Below, piece after piece: positions 6,091 to 11,953 of a stretch of DNA of 11,953 nt (position 1 is its first letter; every line of letters starts with the position of its first letter). The DNA comes from an uncultured Clostridia bacterium (GTDB taxonomy: Bacteria > Bacillota > Clostridia > TANB77 > CAG-508). A program made the position numbers and the translations under genes. Below the pieces are notes generated by a model that made no database searches, was not told the DNA's origin, and saw only the letters and a list, made by a program, of their open reading frames with translations. Location: assembly GCA_948739805.1 (NCBI GenBank), contig CAPYID010000005.1:71390-83342 (forward strand). The letters run 5' to 3'.

Positions 6091-7815
6091 TTATTCTGTT
6101 AATTTTAATACCTCTGCTTTTAATGTTTCTGCTTGTTGTTTTGAGTCTTCTAGGCTATTTCCTTTTACACCTATATAGAATTTTATTTTTGGTTCTGTTC
6201 CTGAAGGTCTTGCACAACACCATGCATCATTTGATAATTCATAGTATAATACATTTGATGTTGGTAAGTCTATTTTTGAGGTATTTCCTGTCATCATTTC
6301 TTTTCTTTCTTGAATTCTATAATCTCTTACTGCTATTACATCCCATGTGCCAATTCTTACAGGTGGATTGTTTCTCATTTTTGACATCATATTTTGTATT
6401 TTTGTTGCTCCATCTGCTCCTTTTAGTGTAATGCTTGCTAAGTCTTCTCGATAATATCCATATTTATTATATATGTTTATCATTTGATCCCATAGAGTTA
6501 GCCCTTGTTTTTTGTAATATGCTACTGCTTCACAAAGTGCCATTACTGCTACTATGGCATCTTTATCTCTTGCATGTGTACCTACTAGACATCCATAGCT
6601 TTCTTCATATCCAAATATGTATTCATATTTATGATTTTGCTCAAAGACTCTTATTTGTTCTCCTATATATTTAAAACCTGTTAGTACTTCTATTAATTCT
6701 ATATTATATTCTTTAACCATTTGGTTAGCCATATTAGATGATACTATAGTTTTGATAAGTGCACCATTTTGTGGAAGTAGTCCTTTTTCCTTTCTTTGAT
6801 TTAACTGATATTCAGCAATTAATAGTCCTGACATATTTCCTGTGAATGCTTTGTATTCTCCAGTTTTAGCATCTTTTGCATATACTCCTAGTCTATCTGC
6901 ATCTGGATCTGTTGCTAAAACTATGTCTGCATCTACCTCTTTTGCTAGTTTTAATGCTAATTCAAATGCCTTTGGATCTTCTGGGTTTGGATATGCTAAT
7001 GTTGTAAATTCTCCATCTGGCATTTCTTGCTCTGGAACAACATAGACATTTTCAAATCCTAATTCATCTAAAATCCTTCTTGCTGGTAAGTTTCCTGTAC
7101 CATTAAATGGTGTGTATACAATTTTTATATCTTTTGCCACTTCTTTTATAATTCCTGGATTTAATACAAGTTTGTGCAATTCTTCCATGTATCTATCATC
7201 AATTTCTTTTCCAATTATGTTGAATAATCCTTTATCTTTTGCTTGTTCTTCTGATATCAATTTTATTTCTGAATAATCTTCTATATTATTTACTTCTGTA
7301 ATTATGTGTTTGTCTTTTGGTGATATTATTTGTGCACCGTCTGACCAGTATACTTTATATCCATTGTATTCTGGTGGATTATGGCTTGCTGTTATTACTA
7401 TTCCTGCAATACAACCTAGCTCTCTTACTGCAAATGATAATTCTGGAGTTGGTCTTAATGAATCGAATAAATATGTTTTTATCCCATTAGCATTTAATAT
7501 TAATGCTACACGTTTACTAAATTCTGGAGACATTCTTCTTGAATCATATGCAATGGCTACTCCTTGTTTTTCCCCTTTTTCCTTTATTATAAAATTAGCT
7601 AGTCCTTGAGTTGCTTTTCCTACTGTATAATAATTCATTCTGTTTGTTCCAGCACCTATTATTCCTCTAAGTCCTGCAGTTCCAAATTCTAAATCTTTAT
7701 AAAATCTGTCTTTTATCTCTTCATCATTGCCTTTTATATTAGCTAATTCTTCTTTTGTTCGTACATCAAACATTTCATTGTTTAGCCATTGTTCATACTT
7801 CTCAAGATACTCCAT
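6091..7815 (-). CDS. pgcA: Phospho-sugar mutase (phosphoglucomutase/phosphomannomutase, PgcA type)
   Basis: Moves phosphate between C1 and C6 of glucose (and possibly mannose), supplying glucose 1-phosphate for UDP- or ADP-glucose. From the ATG at 7815 the protein is 574 aa, close to Bacillus PgcA. Domains of the alpha-D-phosphohexomutase family are visible in order: FGTAGLRG near 45-52, the phosphoserine loop TASHNPPEYNG with S144, the metal-binding DPDADR (303-308), the sugar-specificity loop GYEESYG (402-408), and the phosphate-binding RPSGTEPK (536-543). The start rests on AAGGAG with 8-nt spacing to ATG 7815; an in-frame GTG at 7824 overlaps the ribosome binding site and is rejected. It lies 74 nt after recJ and 57 nt before manA. 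I see no convincing promoter of its own, so it may be transcribed through from recJ. The GEESYG-type loop fits glucose; mannose cannot be excluded given the manA neighbour. Confidence 0.95.
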   Translation of the reverse strand: MEYLEKYEQWLNNEMFDVRTKEELANIKGNDEEIKDRFYKDLEFGTAGLRGIIGAGTNRMNYYTVGKATQGLANFIIKEKGEKQGVAIAYDSRRMSPEFSKRVALILNANGIKTYLFDSLRPTPELSFAVRELGCIAGIVITASHNPPEYNGYKVYWSDGAQIISPKDKHIITEVNNIEDYSEIKLISEEQAKDKGLFNIIGKEIDDRYMEELHKLVLNPGIIKEVAKDIKIVYTPFNGTGNLPARRILDELGFENVYVVPEQEMPDGEFTTLAYPNPEDPKAFELALKLAKEVDADIVLATDPDADRLGVYAKDAKTGEYKAFTGNMSGLLIAEYQLNQRKEKGLLPQNGALIKTIVSSNMANQMVKEYNIELIEVLTGFKYIGEQIRVFEQNHKYEYIFGYEESYGCLVGTHARDKDAIVAVMALCEAVAYYKKQGLTLWDQMINIYNKYGYYREDLASITLKGADGATKIQNMMSKMRNNPPVRIGTWDVIAVRDYRIQERKEMMTGNTSKIDLPTSNVLYYELSNDAWCCARPSGTEPKIKFYIGVKGNSLEDSKQQAETLKAEVLKLTE

Positions 7816-7889
7816 TTTTACCACTCCTTTTTATATCATAGTATTTACATATATATTTTTATCATATTTTTGTGTTTTTGTAAATATTT

Positions 7890-9575
7890 TTACAATGATT
7901 TCATGATGTCTTTTAAATTTAATTGTATATTTTTCATTCCATTATATTCATTTATTTCTAATGAACCTACTGCATCTACTTTATCTCCTATTTTATATTC
8001 AATGGCTTTTTCTCCCATATTAAATCCAATACAATTAATTTGCATGTTTTCATCTCTTAAGTTTACTTTTAGGTGTTTTCCTTCTGTTAGTGCTCGTATT
8101 GAATCTATTTTTAGATTTTTAAAGCAGAAATTTGGCATTTTATTAACTTCTCCAAATGGTTCTAATAAGCCCAATTCCTCAACTGTTTTTAGATTTATGT
8201 CTTTTAAATTAGCTATTACATCTATCATTATTATTTGCTTTATCTCTTTTATATTTTTTGTTTTTAGGTATTTGTTTATTTCTTCTTTAAAGTCTTTGAA
8301 ATTGCTTTTATTTATGCTTAATCCTATTGCCATAGCATGTCCACCAAATTTTTCTAATTTGTTACTACATTTTAGTACTGCTTCATGCAAATCTATTCCT
8401 GATATACTTCTACCAGATCCTTTGCCATCTTCTCCTTCAAATCCAATTAATATGCTTGGTTTATAATATGTTTCTGTAATTTTTGAAGATACTATTCCTG
8501 TTACACCATGATGCCAACCATTACCTCCCAGAATTATAGCAGGATTTTCTTTTTCTTTTTCATCTATCTGTTTTATAGCTTCTACAAATATCTCTTTTTC
8601 CTTTTCTTGTCTTTCTTTATTATATTCATTCAAGTCTTCTGCTAATTTTAACACTTCTTCTCTATCTTCTGATAATAGCAATTGTAGTGCTTTTTTTTCA
8701 AATCCCATTCTACCACATGCATTTATTCTTGGCGCAATTCCAAATGAAATTGTATTAGAGTCTGCTGTTTTATATCCTGATAATATTAATAAAGTTCTTA
8801 ATCCCAGATTTTTAGTTACATTAACTAATTTTAAACCTAGTTTTGCTATAACCCTATTTTCATCTATTAGTGGGACTATATCTGATATTGTTCCTAAACA
8901 CACTAAGTCTAAGTACTTTAAGTATTCTTTTTCGTTTAGACCTAATTTTATACTTATTGCTTGTATCAGTTTAAATACAACTCCTACTCCTGCTAATTGA
9001 TTAAATGGATATTTATTACCTTCGATTTTAGCGTCTATTATTGCATATGCTTCTGGTAAAATATCAGCTGGTTCGTGATGGTCTGTAATTATTGTTTCGA
9101 TTCCTAATGATTTCGCAAATTCAATTTCTCCTACTGCTGTAATACCACAGTCAACTGTAATCATTAGTTGTATATCTTTTTTTGCAATTTCTTCTATTGC
9201 CTGTTTATTTAAGCCATATCCTTCTTTTAGTCTATTAGGTATATGATATTCTGCTTCTAGTCCTCTTTCTTTTAAAAATTTCTTTAATACAGTAGTACTT
9301 GTTATTCCATCTACATCATAGTCTCCATATATTAATACCTTTTCTTTATTTTCTATTCCCTCTATTATTCTATTAACAGCTTTTTCCATGTTTGGCATTA
9401 AAAATGGGTCATAAAAATTATTTCTTTTTGGATTTAAGAAAATACCTATTTTTTCATCTTCTACTATCCCTTTATTTATTAGTATCTGTGCTAATAATTT
9501 ACTTATATTAAACTTTTTAGAGATTTCTTCTGCTAATAGATTATTAGCTTCATAATACTGCCAACTCTTATTCAT
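7890..9575 (-). CDS. recJ: Single-stranded-DNA-specific 5'-3' exonuclease RecJ
   Basis: RecJ degrades single-stranded DNA 5' to 3' in recombination and mismatch or base-excision repair. The 561-aa protein contains the DHH phosphoesterase core: YGDYDVDG (83-90), VDCGI (141-145), TDHHEP (164-169), LGTISDIVPL (228-237), then the DHHA1 domain with GGNGWHHGVTGIV (350-362), GSGRSISGIDL (387-397) and KFGGHAMAIGLS (409-420), and a C-terminal OB-like domain. All metal-binding aspartates and histidines expected are present, so it should be active. It is the short core form, near the 577 aa of E. coli RecJ, without the C-terminal extension that brings Bacillus RecJ to almost 790 aa. AAGGA lies 6 nt before the ATG. 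The neighbouring YheA/YlbF gene is 89 nt upstream. Confidence 0.96.
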   Translation of the reverse strand: MNKSWQYYEANNLLAEEISKKFNISKLLAQILINKGIVEDEKIGIFLNPKRNNFYDPFLMPNMEKAVNRIIEGIENKEKVLIYGDYDVDGITSTTVLKKFLKERGLEAEYHIPNRLKEGYGLNKQAIEEIAKKDIQLMITVDCGITAVGEIEFAKSLGIETIITDHHEPADILPEAYAIIDAKIEGNKYPFNQLAGVGVVFKLIQAISIKLGLNEKEYLKYLDLVCLGTISDIVPLIDENRVIAKLGLKLVNVTKNLGLRTLLILSGYKTADSNTISFGIAPRINACGRMGFEKKALQLLLSEDREEVLKLAEDLNEYNKERQEKEKEIFVEAIKQIDEKEKENPAIILGGNGWHHGVTGIVSSKITETYYKPSILIGFEGEDGKGSGRSISGIDLHEAVLKCSNKLEKFGGHAMAIGLSINKSNFKDFKEEINKYLKTKNIKEIKQIIMIDVIANLKDINLKTVEELGLLEPFGEVNKMPNFCFKNLKIDSIRALTEGKHLKVNLRDENMQINCIGFNMGEKAIEYKIGDKVDAVGSLEINEYNGMKNIQLNLKDIMKSL

Positions 9576-9598
9576 ACTGATTCCTTTCTTTTTTAGAA

Positions 9599-9619
9599 CG
9601 GACGAGCAATGCTCGCCCT
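9599..9619. repeat. GC-rich hairpin repeat in the recJ leader
   Basis: Plus strand GGACGAGCA pairs with TGCTCGCCC (9600-9618; one G-U, almost no loop). It is a sharp GC-rich island in an AT-rich gap, 13 nt from the recJ Shine-Dalgarno. No U-tract follows on either strand, so it is not a standard terminator. It resembles the short GC-rich inverted-repeat units found dispersed in many bacterial intergenic regions, but I cannot count copies from one window. Confidence 0.5.
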
Positions 9620-9634
9620 TATACTATTTCTTTG

Positions 9635-9660
9635 AAGAATAAAAAGAATTTTTATTTCTT
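9635..9660 (-). terminator. Weak hairpin just after the YheA/YlbF gene
   Basis: Minus strand AAGAAATAAAAA pairs with TTTTTATTCTT around TTC (one bulge), 4 nt past the stop codon at 9665. There is no U-tract after the stem beyond the uridines in its 3' arm. It may act as a partial terminator or 3'-end stabiliser, so cotranscription with recJ is uncertain. Confidence 0.35.
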
Positions 9661-9664
9661 GTTA

Positions 9665-9997
9665 TTAAATCAAATCTTGTACCGCTTCTCCTAATATCTT
9701 ATTTATATCTGATAACATTGTATTAAATTTTAGCTCTACATCTAAATATTTCTTTGTTATGTCATTTTGAATTAATTCTAAATATATTCTTTGTAAGGTT
9801 TCTACTTGTTCTTGGCTAGGTTCTTTTCCTTGCATTGTTGCTATTTGGGTTTCATATCTTGCTCTTTCAAAATTATCCAATTTATCTTTTAATTCAAAAT
9901 TTTCTTTTATCTGTTCTTTCATTTGTTTGTACTCTAAATATTCTTCTGATTCTTTTATTTCTTTTGCTAATTGCTTAACTGTATCATATATATTCAT
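9665..9997 (-). CDS. YheA/YlbF/YmcA-family small protein (Com_YlbF domain)
   Basis: A 110-aa, all-helical, charged protein: MNIYDTVKQLAKEIKESEEY, then LKDKLDNFERARYETQIATMQGKEPSQEQVETLQRIYLELIQN and a C-terminal helix ending GEAVQDLI. The layout, an N-terminal helix, a central F-x-x-aromatic/basic segment, a Q-x-x-x-x-G-K/E-E-x-x-x-E-V turn and a last helix, matches YheA/YlbF (DUF964). In Bacillus, YlbF and YmcA join YaaT in a complex that affects RNase Y-dependent mRNA maturation, competence and biofilm formation; YheA itself is uncharacterised as far as I know. The length is nearer to YheA than to YlbF. The start is ATG 9997, 12 nt after AAGGA (10010-10014); an in-frame ATG at 10009 abuts that site and is rejected. 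No clear promoter is seen in the gap upstream. Confidence 0.85.
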   Translation of the reverse strand: MNIYDTVKQLAKEIKESEEYLEYKQMKEQIKENFELKDKLDNFERARYETQIATMQGKEPSQEQVETLQRIYLELIQNDITKKYLDVELKFNTMLSDINKILGEAVQDLI

Positions 9998-10009
9998 ATT
10001 TAATTTCAT

Positions 10010-10115
10010 TCCTTTCTAAGGCACAAACTTAGGTTGGAAAAGAACTGTTATTTGGCTAGGCAAACGATGTTGAAATCAATGAGGCATACTTCCAAATTTT
10101 ACTAGTCTTATTCAC
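10010..10115 (-). other. Unexplained leader or spacer upstream of the YheA/YlbF gene
   Basis: This stretch is less AT-biased than other gaps here. On the minus strand TTGGAA (10090-10095) can pair with TTCCAA (10034-10039), enclosing 50 nt, and CTAAG (10028-10032) with CTTAG (10016-10020) forms a small hairpin ending next to the ribosome binding site. I find no good -10 or -35 pair and no riboswitch family I recognise. Confidence 0.3.
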
Positions 10116-10161
10116 AAAAATATCAAAATAGGAAATTGAATTTTCCTATTTTGATATTTTT
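10116..10161 (-). terminator. Strong terminator of the glycosyltransferase gene
   Basis: A perfect 20-bp inverted repeat: AAAAATATCAAAATAGGAAA (10116-10135) and its exact complement (10142-10161) around a 6-nt loop. On the minus strand the 3' arm ends in TTTTT, serving as U-tract; the mirror arm makes it symmetric, so it could also stop plus-strand transcription. It lies 45 nt past the stop codon at 10206. Confidence 0.8.
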
Positions 10162-10205
10162 ACTCATTTCGCTCATTCTCTTACATAGTTAAAATAAATT
10201 TTTTG

Positions 10206-11483
10206 CTATGCATAAGTCTCTTGCTTGATAAAGTTTATTAAGTTTGATTGTCTTACTTTTTTTGTTTTTTTAGCACGTTCTTGCTCTATTTCTCTTGCTT
10301 GCTTTTCTGCTACTGTTTCACAGATTGATTTTTGATATATAAAGTGTGTATCTTGCGCAATTTTCGTCCAGTTATATGTTTCTTTTACTTTGTTTCTACC
10401 GTTTTGCGCAATATTATATGCTAGTTGATAATCAAATAACAGTGCTAAGATTGAGTCTGCTATTGAATTAGGATTTCCTGCATAACTTTTCATTCCTGTT
10501 ACACCATGTTCTACAATTTCGTTTAATCCTCCTACATCTGAAACAACAATTGGAGTTCCTGCATACATTCCTTCTATTGCTACTAATCCAAAAGGTTCAT
10601 AAGTACTTGGAAATACTGCTATATCTGCACATCTATACATTGTATATAATTCTTTTGGTGTTAATTGACCAGTAAAATATACTTTATCTGATATTCCTAA
10701 GTAGTTTGCTTTTGCTTTTAATTCATTTAGCATTCCACCTTTTCCTGCTATTATAAATTTCGCATCATGATATCCATTCAAAATTTTGGGTGCTGCATCT
10801 ATTAAATATTGAAAACCTTTTTCATATACTAGTCTTCCTGCACACATAATTATTTTTTCATTGTCTCTTGCATATTTTCTCCTAAATTCGTAATTTCTTT
10901 CTATTCCATTATAAATATTTAAGTTTATGCCATTTGGTACAACATTAATTTTTTCAAATGGTAATCCAAATAGTCTTTGTACTTCGTTTTTCATGTAGTT
11001 ACTATTGACTATTACTTCTGATGCTTCATATGTTAACATCCATTCTGTATCATTTATATATCTTTGTTGTTCGTCTCTTATTCCTCCATTTCTGCCTGAT
11101 TCTGTTGCATGAATTGTTGCTACTAATGGAATATTATATGATGATTTTAATGTTTTTGCTACATTTGCAACTAGCCAGTCATGTGCATGTATTACATCGA
11201 ATTTTCCTTTTTTATTTATTATCTCACTTGATTTTGCAATTAAGTTAAAGTTTAACTGCATTATCCAATCTATAAAATTATTAGGATTTATCATATAATT
11301 ATCTACTCTATATACTTCTACTCCTTTGTCATTTTCATAATATGGCACTTCTCCTTCTCTATAAGTTACAACTGTAACTTCATGACCATCTTTTATTAGT
11401 CGTTTTGATAAATCATATACAACTTTTGCAATACCTCCAACAATTCTTGGTGGGTATTCCCATGTAAGCATTAGTATCTTCAT
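10206..11483 (-). CDS. GT4-family glycosyltransferase, glycogen/starch-synthase-like
   Basis: A GT-B fold enzyme of 425 aa that transfers a sugar from a nucleotide-sugar donor with retention. The N-terminal domain opens MKILMLTWEYPPRIVGGIAKVVYDLSK with the glycine loop G16-G17, as in GlgA-like synthases, and contains VIHAHDWLVA (98-106). The C-terminal donor-binding domain shows CAGRLVYEKGFQYLIDA (214-230), TGQL near 271-274, and the E-x7-E motif EPFGLVAIE (E296, E304) followed by GTPIVVSDVGGLNEIV. The tail (about 375-425) is basic and helical. The combination fits the GT4 glycogen-synthase-like group, but GT4 enzymes of envelope glycan or sucrose-type pathways look alike, so the acceptor is not decided. 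Neighbouring mutase and hexose-phosphate genes and the LCP gene fit either glycogen or surface glycan. GGAGG lies 6 nt before the ATG. Its own promoter (11523-11551) and terminator make it a single-gene unit. Confidence 0.88.
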   Translation of the reverse strand: MKILMLTWEYPPRIVGGIAKVVYDLSKRLIKDGHEVTVVTYREGEVPYYENDKGVEVYRVDNYMINPNNFIDWIMQLNFNLIAKSSEIINKKGKFDVIHAHDWLVANVAKTLKSSYNIPLVATIHATESGRNGGIRDEQQRYINDTEWMLTYEASEVIVNSNYMKNEVQRLFGLPFEKINVVPNGINLNIYNGIERNYEFRRKYARDNEKIIMCAGRLVYEKGFQYLIDAAPKILNGYHDAKFIIAGKGGMLNELKAKANYLGISDKVYFTGQLTPKELYTMYRCADIAVFPSTYEPFGLVAIEGMYAGTPIVVSDVGGLNEIVEHGVTGMKSYAGNPNSIADSILALLFDYQLAYNIAQNGRNKVKETYNWTKIAQDTHFIYQKSICETVAEKQAREIEQERAKKTKKVRQSNLINFIKQETYA

Positions 11484-11522
11484 AAATAACCTCCCTAAAT
11501 ATCTTATGTTTTCACATTATTA

Positions 11523-11551
11523 ATTGTATATTAACTTATAAAAAAAGTAAA
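11523..11551 (-). promoter_or_regulatory. Sigma-A-type promoter of the glycosyltransferase gene
   Basis: Minus strand: -35 TTTACT (11546-11551), 17-nt spacer, -10 TACAAT (11523-11528). Transcription would start near 11516 and the short leader contains a tiny ATGT-GAAA-ACAT hairpin and GGGAGG. This argues that the upstream RNA at 11600-11837 is a separate transcript and not simply the leader of this gene. Confidence 0.6.
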
Positions 11552-11559
11552 CAAATTTC

Positions 11560-11593
11560 TACAATTTTTTTAAATTTTATTAAAAAAATTGTA
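11560..11593 (-). terminator. Perfect 14-bp AT hairpin downstream of the noncoding RNA
   Basis: TACAATTTTTTTAA-type arms (11560-11573 and 11580-11593) are exact complements around a 6-nt loop. It lies just downstream of the noncoding RNA and just upstream of the glycosyltransferase promoter, a position that suits a transcript end. On the minus strand it is followed by GAAATTTG, not by a clean U-tract, so the U-run at 11596-11610 directly after the RNA's closing stem may be the actual terminator. Confidence 0.45.
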
Positions 11594-11599
11594 TAGCAA

Positions 11600-11837
11600 A
11601 ATACAAAAATTCCCCACATTAGCCGTACTGTTAAGAAATTTTATGGACCTGTATATCTACAGGTGGGTGTCTACCTTGATACTCCTGGGTTTCTTACATG
11701 TTAGACTTGATTTCTCGTGCAAATGTAAGCATACACGCCATATCAAGAGCTCGACTCCCGTATCCATTACTTTGTAGGTTCTAAAATTTCTGTATCATAA
11801 ACGCACTACGCAGGGATTTTTTTATTCTCTTTACTTA
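11600..11837 (-). ncRNA. Structured noncoding RNA, about 240 nt (raiA-motif-like is a guess; 6S RNA is the alternative)
   Basis: No conserved reading frame is seen, base composition is clearly richer in G and C than the surrounding gaps, and a strong promoter lies directly upstream. Complementary segments nest (5' to 3' on the minus strand): TCCCTGC (11810-11816) with GTGGGGA (11611-11617); GAAATTTTA (11782-11790) with TAAAATTTC (11635-11643), 9 perfect pairs; CTTGATA (11741-11747) with TATCAAG (11675-11681); and a side hairpin ACCTGTA-GATA-TACAGGT (11647-11664). At the apex CGTGTA (11732-11737) can pair with TGCACG (11716-11721), and the loop's CTTACAT (11723-11729) is complementary to ATGTAAG (11693-11699), which would make a pseudoknot. 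The 3' closing strand is followed by ATTTTTGTATTTT, a U-rich end. I see no tmRNA, RNase P, SRP, T-box or common riboswitch signature. The pseudoknot speaks for raiA-like complexity over the simple 6S rod, but that family call rests on impression only. Confidence 0.7.
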
Positions 11838-11843
11838 ATTAAT

Positions 11844-11872
11844 ATTATAACATCTTATATTAATTTAAGCAA
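11844..11872 (-). promoter_or_regulatory. Strong sigma-A-type promoter of the noncoding RNA
   Basis: Minus strand: -35 TTGCTT (11867-11872), 17-nt spacer, TGT then consensus -10 TATAAT (11844-11849), an extended -10. The start of transcription is expected near 11837, about 20 nt before the first closing-stem strand of the RNA. It is among the best promoters in the window, which suits an abundant RNA. Confidence 0.8.
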
Positions 11873-11953
11873 GATAATTTTTGAATTTTTTAATGGTAAT
11901 ATGATTAATTTATGATAATGTCTTAAGTAGTAACTTTTAAAAATGTCCCAAAG
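11873..11953. other. Window edge with no supported gene
   Basis: This AT-rich stretch upstream of the RNA promoter holds no recognisable feature. A minus-strand frame is open from the edge for 32 codons to a TAA at 11855-11857, which could be the tail of a gene lying outside, but it overlaps the promoter and has no recognisable motif. Confidence 0.3.

Noticed and set aside
7877..7894. TTGTAAA/TTTACAA hairpin at the recJ stop codon as a terminator
   Set aside because: Seven AT-rich pairs with no U-tract after it on the minus strand; too weak to call.
7789..8466. 225-codon open frame on the plus strand, opposite recJ and the start of the mutase gene
   Set aside because: Phe/Ser/Ile-rich translation typical of the antisense of an AT-rich gene, no ribosome binding site, and recJ on the other strand is unmistakable.
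11589..11777. 62-codon plus-strand frame inside the noncoding RNA region
   Set aside because: No ribosome binding site, runs antisense to a promoter-driven region whose complementary segments are better explained by RNA structure.
11600..11837. tmRNA, RNase P RNA, SRP RNA or tRNA
   Set aside because: No tRNA-like acceptor/T-arm sequence, no GAGGAAAGTC-type RNase P core, no SRP Alu/S-domain motif could be found on either strand.
11855..11953. Minus-strand frame open from the window edge for 32 codons, possibly the end of another gene
   Set aside because: Too short to judge, overlaps the RNA promoter, and shows no motif; open frames of this size are common in such AT-rich DNA.
1..11953. CRISPR array, insertion sequence, prophage or defence system
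   Set aside because: No regularly spaced direct repeats, transposase, integrase or defence-type domain found; the genes are housekeeping or metabolic.

Overview
The window is very AT-rich and every supported gene lies on the minus strand. The low GC content, the purine-rich ribosome binding sites (AAGGA, GGAGG), the strong sigma-A-type promoters with extended -10 boxes, and the gene families (LCP transferase, YheA/YlbF protein, Bacillus-type ManA and PgcA) point to a Firmicute of the class Clostridia, probably an uncultured gut-type lineage. That placement is an inference from style and gene content; no rRNA or other decisive marker is present. I see no integrase, transposase, CRISPR array or tRNA gene.

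In transcription order (right to left): an isolated, GC-richer structured noncoding RNA of about 240 nt with its own strong promoter (about 11600-11837); a GT4/GlgA-like glycosyltransferase with its own promoter and a 20-bp terminator stem (10206-11483); a YheA/YlbF-family small protein (9665-9997), then recJ (7890-9575), phospho-sugar mutase (6091-7815) and mannose-6-phosphate isomerase (5086-6033), which may form one transcription unit; a monocistronic 6-phosphofructokinase (3680-4813); a small two-helix membrane protein of unknown function (3051-3419), preceded by a strong promoter and a long leader hairpin and followed by a clear terminator; argS (1177-2889) with its own promoter and a 16-bp palindrome in its leader; and a LytR-CpsA-Psr envelope polymer transferase (1-1051) that runs off the left edge.

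The theme is housekeeping plus hexose-phosphate metabolism. The mutase interconverts hexose 1- and 6-phosphates, ManA links fructose-6-P with mannose-6-P, PFK commits fructose-6-P to glycolysis, and the glycosyltransferase probably consumes a nucleotide sugar for glycogen or an envelope glycan. The LCP protein would attach such glycans to peptidoglycan. RecJ (repair), ArgRS (translation) and the YheA/YlbF protein are neighbours without an obvious pathway link.

The most interesting part is the noncoding RNA at the right end. Its nested long-range helices, a possible pseudoknot and two competing partners for the same strand suggest a complex, possibly switching RNA. I cannot assign its family with certainty; a raiA-motif-type RNA is my first guess and 6S RNA the alternative. 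Secondary points are the ATP/PPi-type residue mosaic in PFK, ATG triplets embedded in Shine-Dalgarno sequences that mislead start calling, the argS palindrome, and the orphan membrane protein with its leader hairpin.
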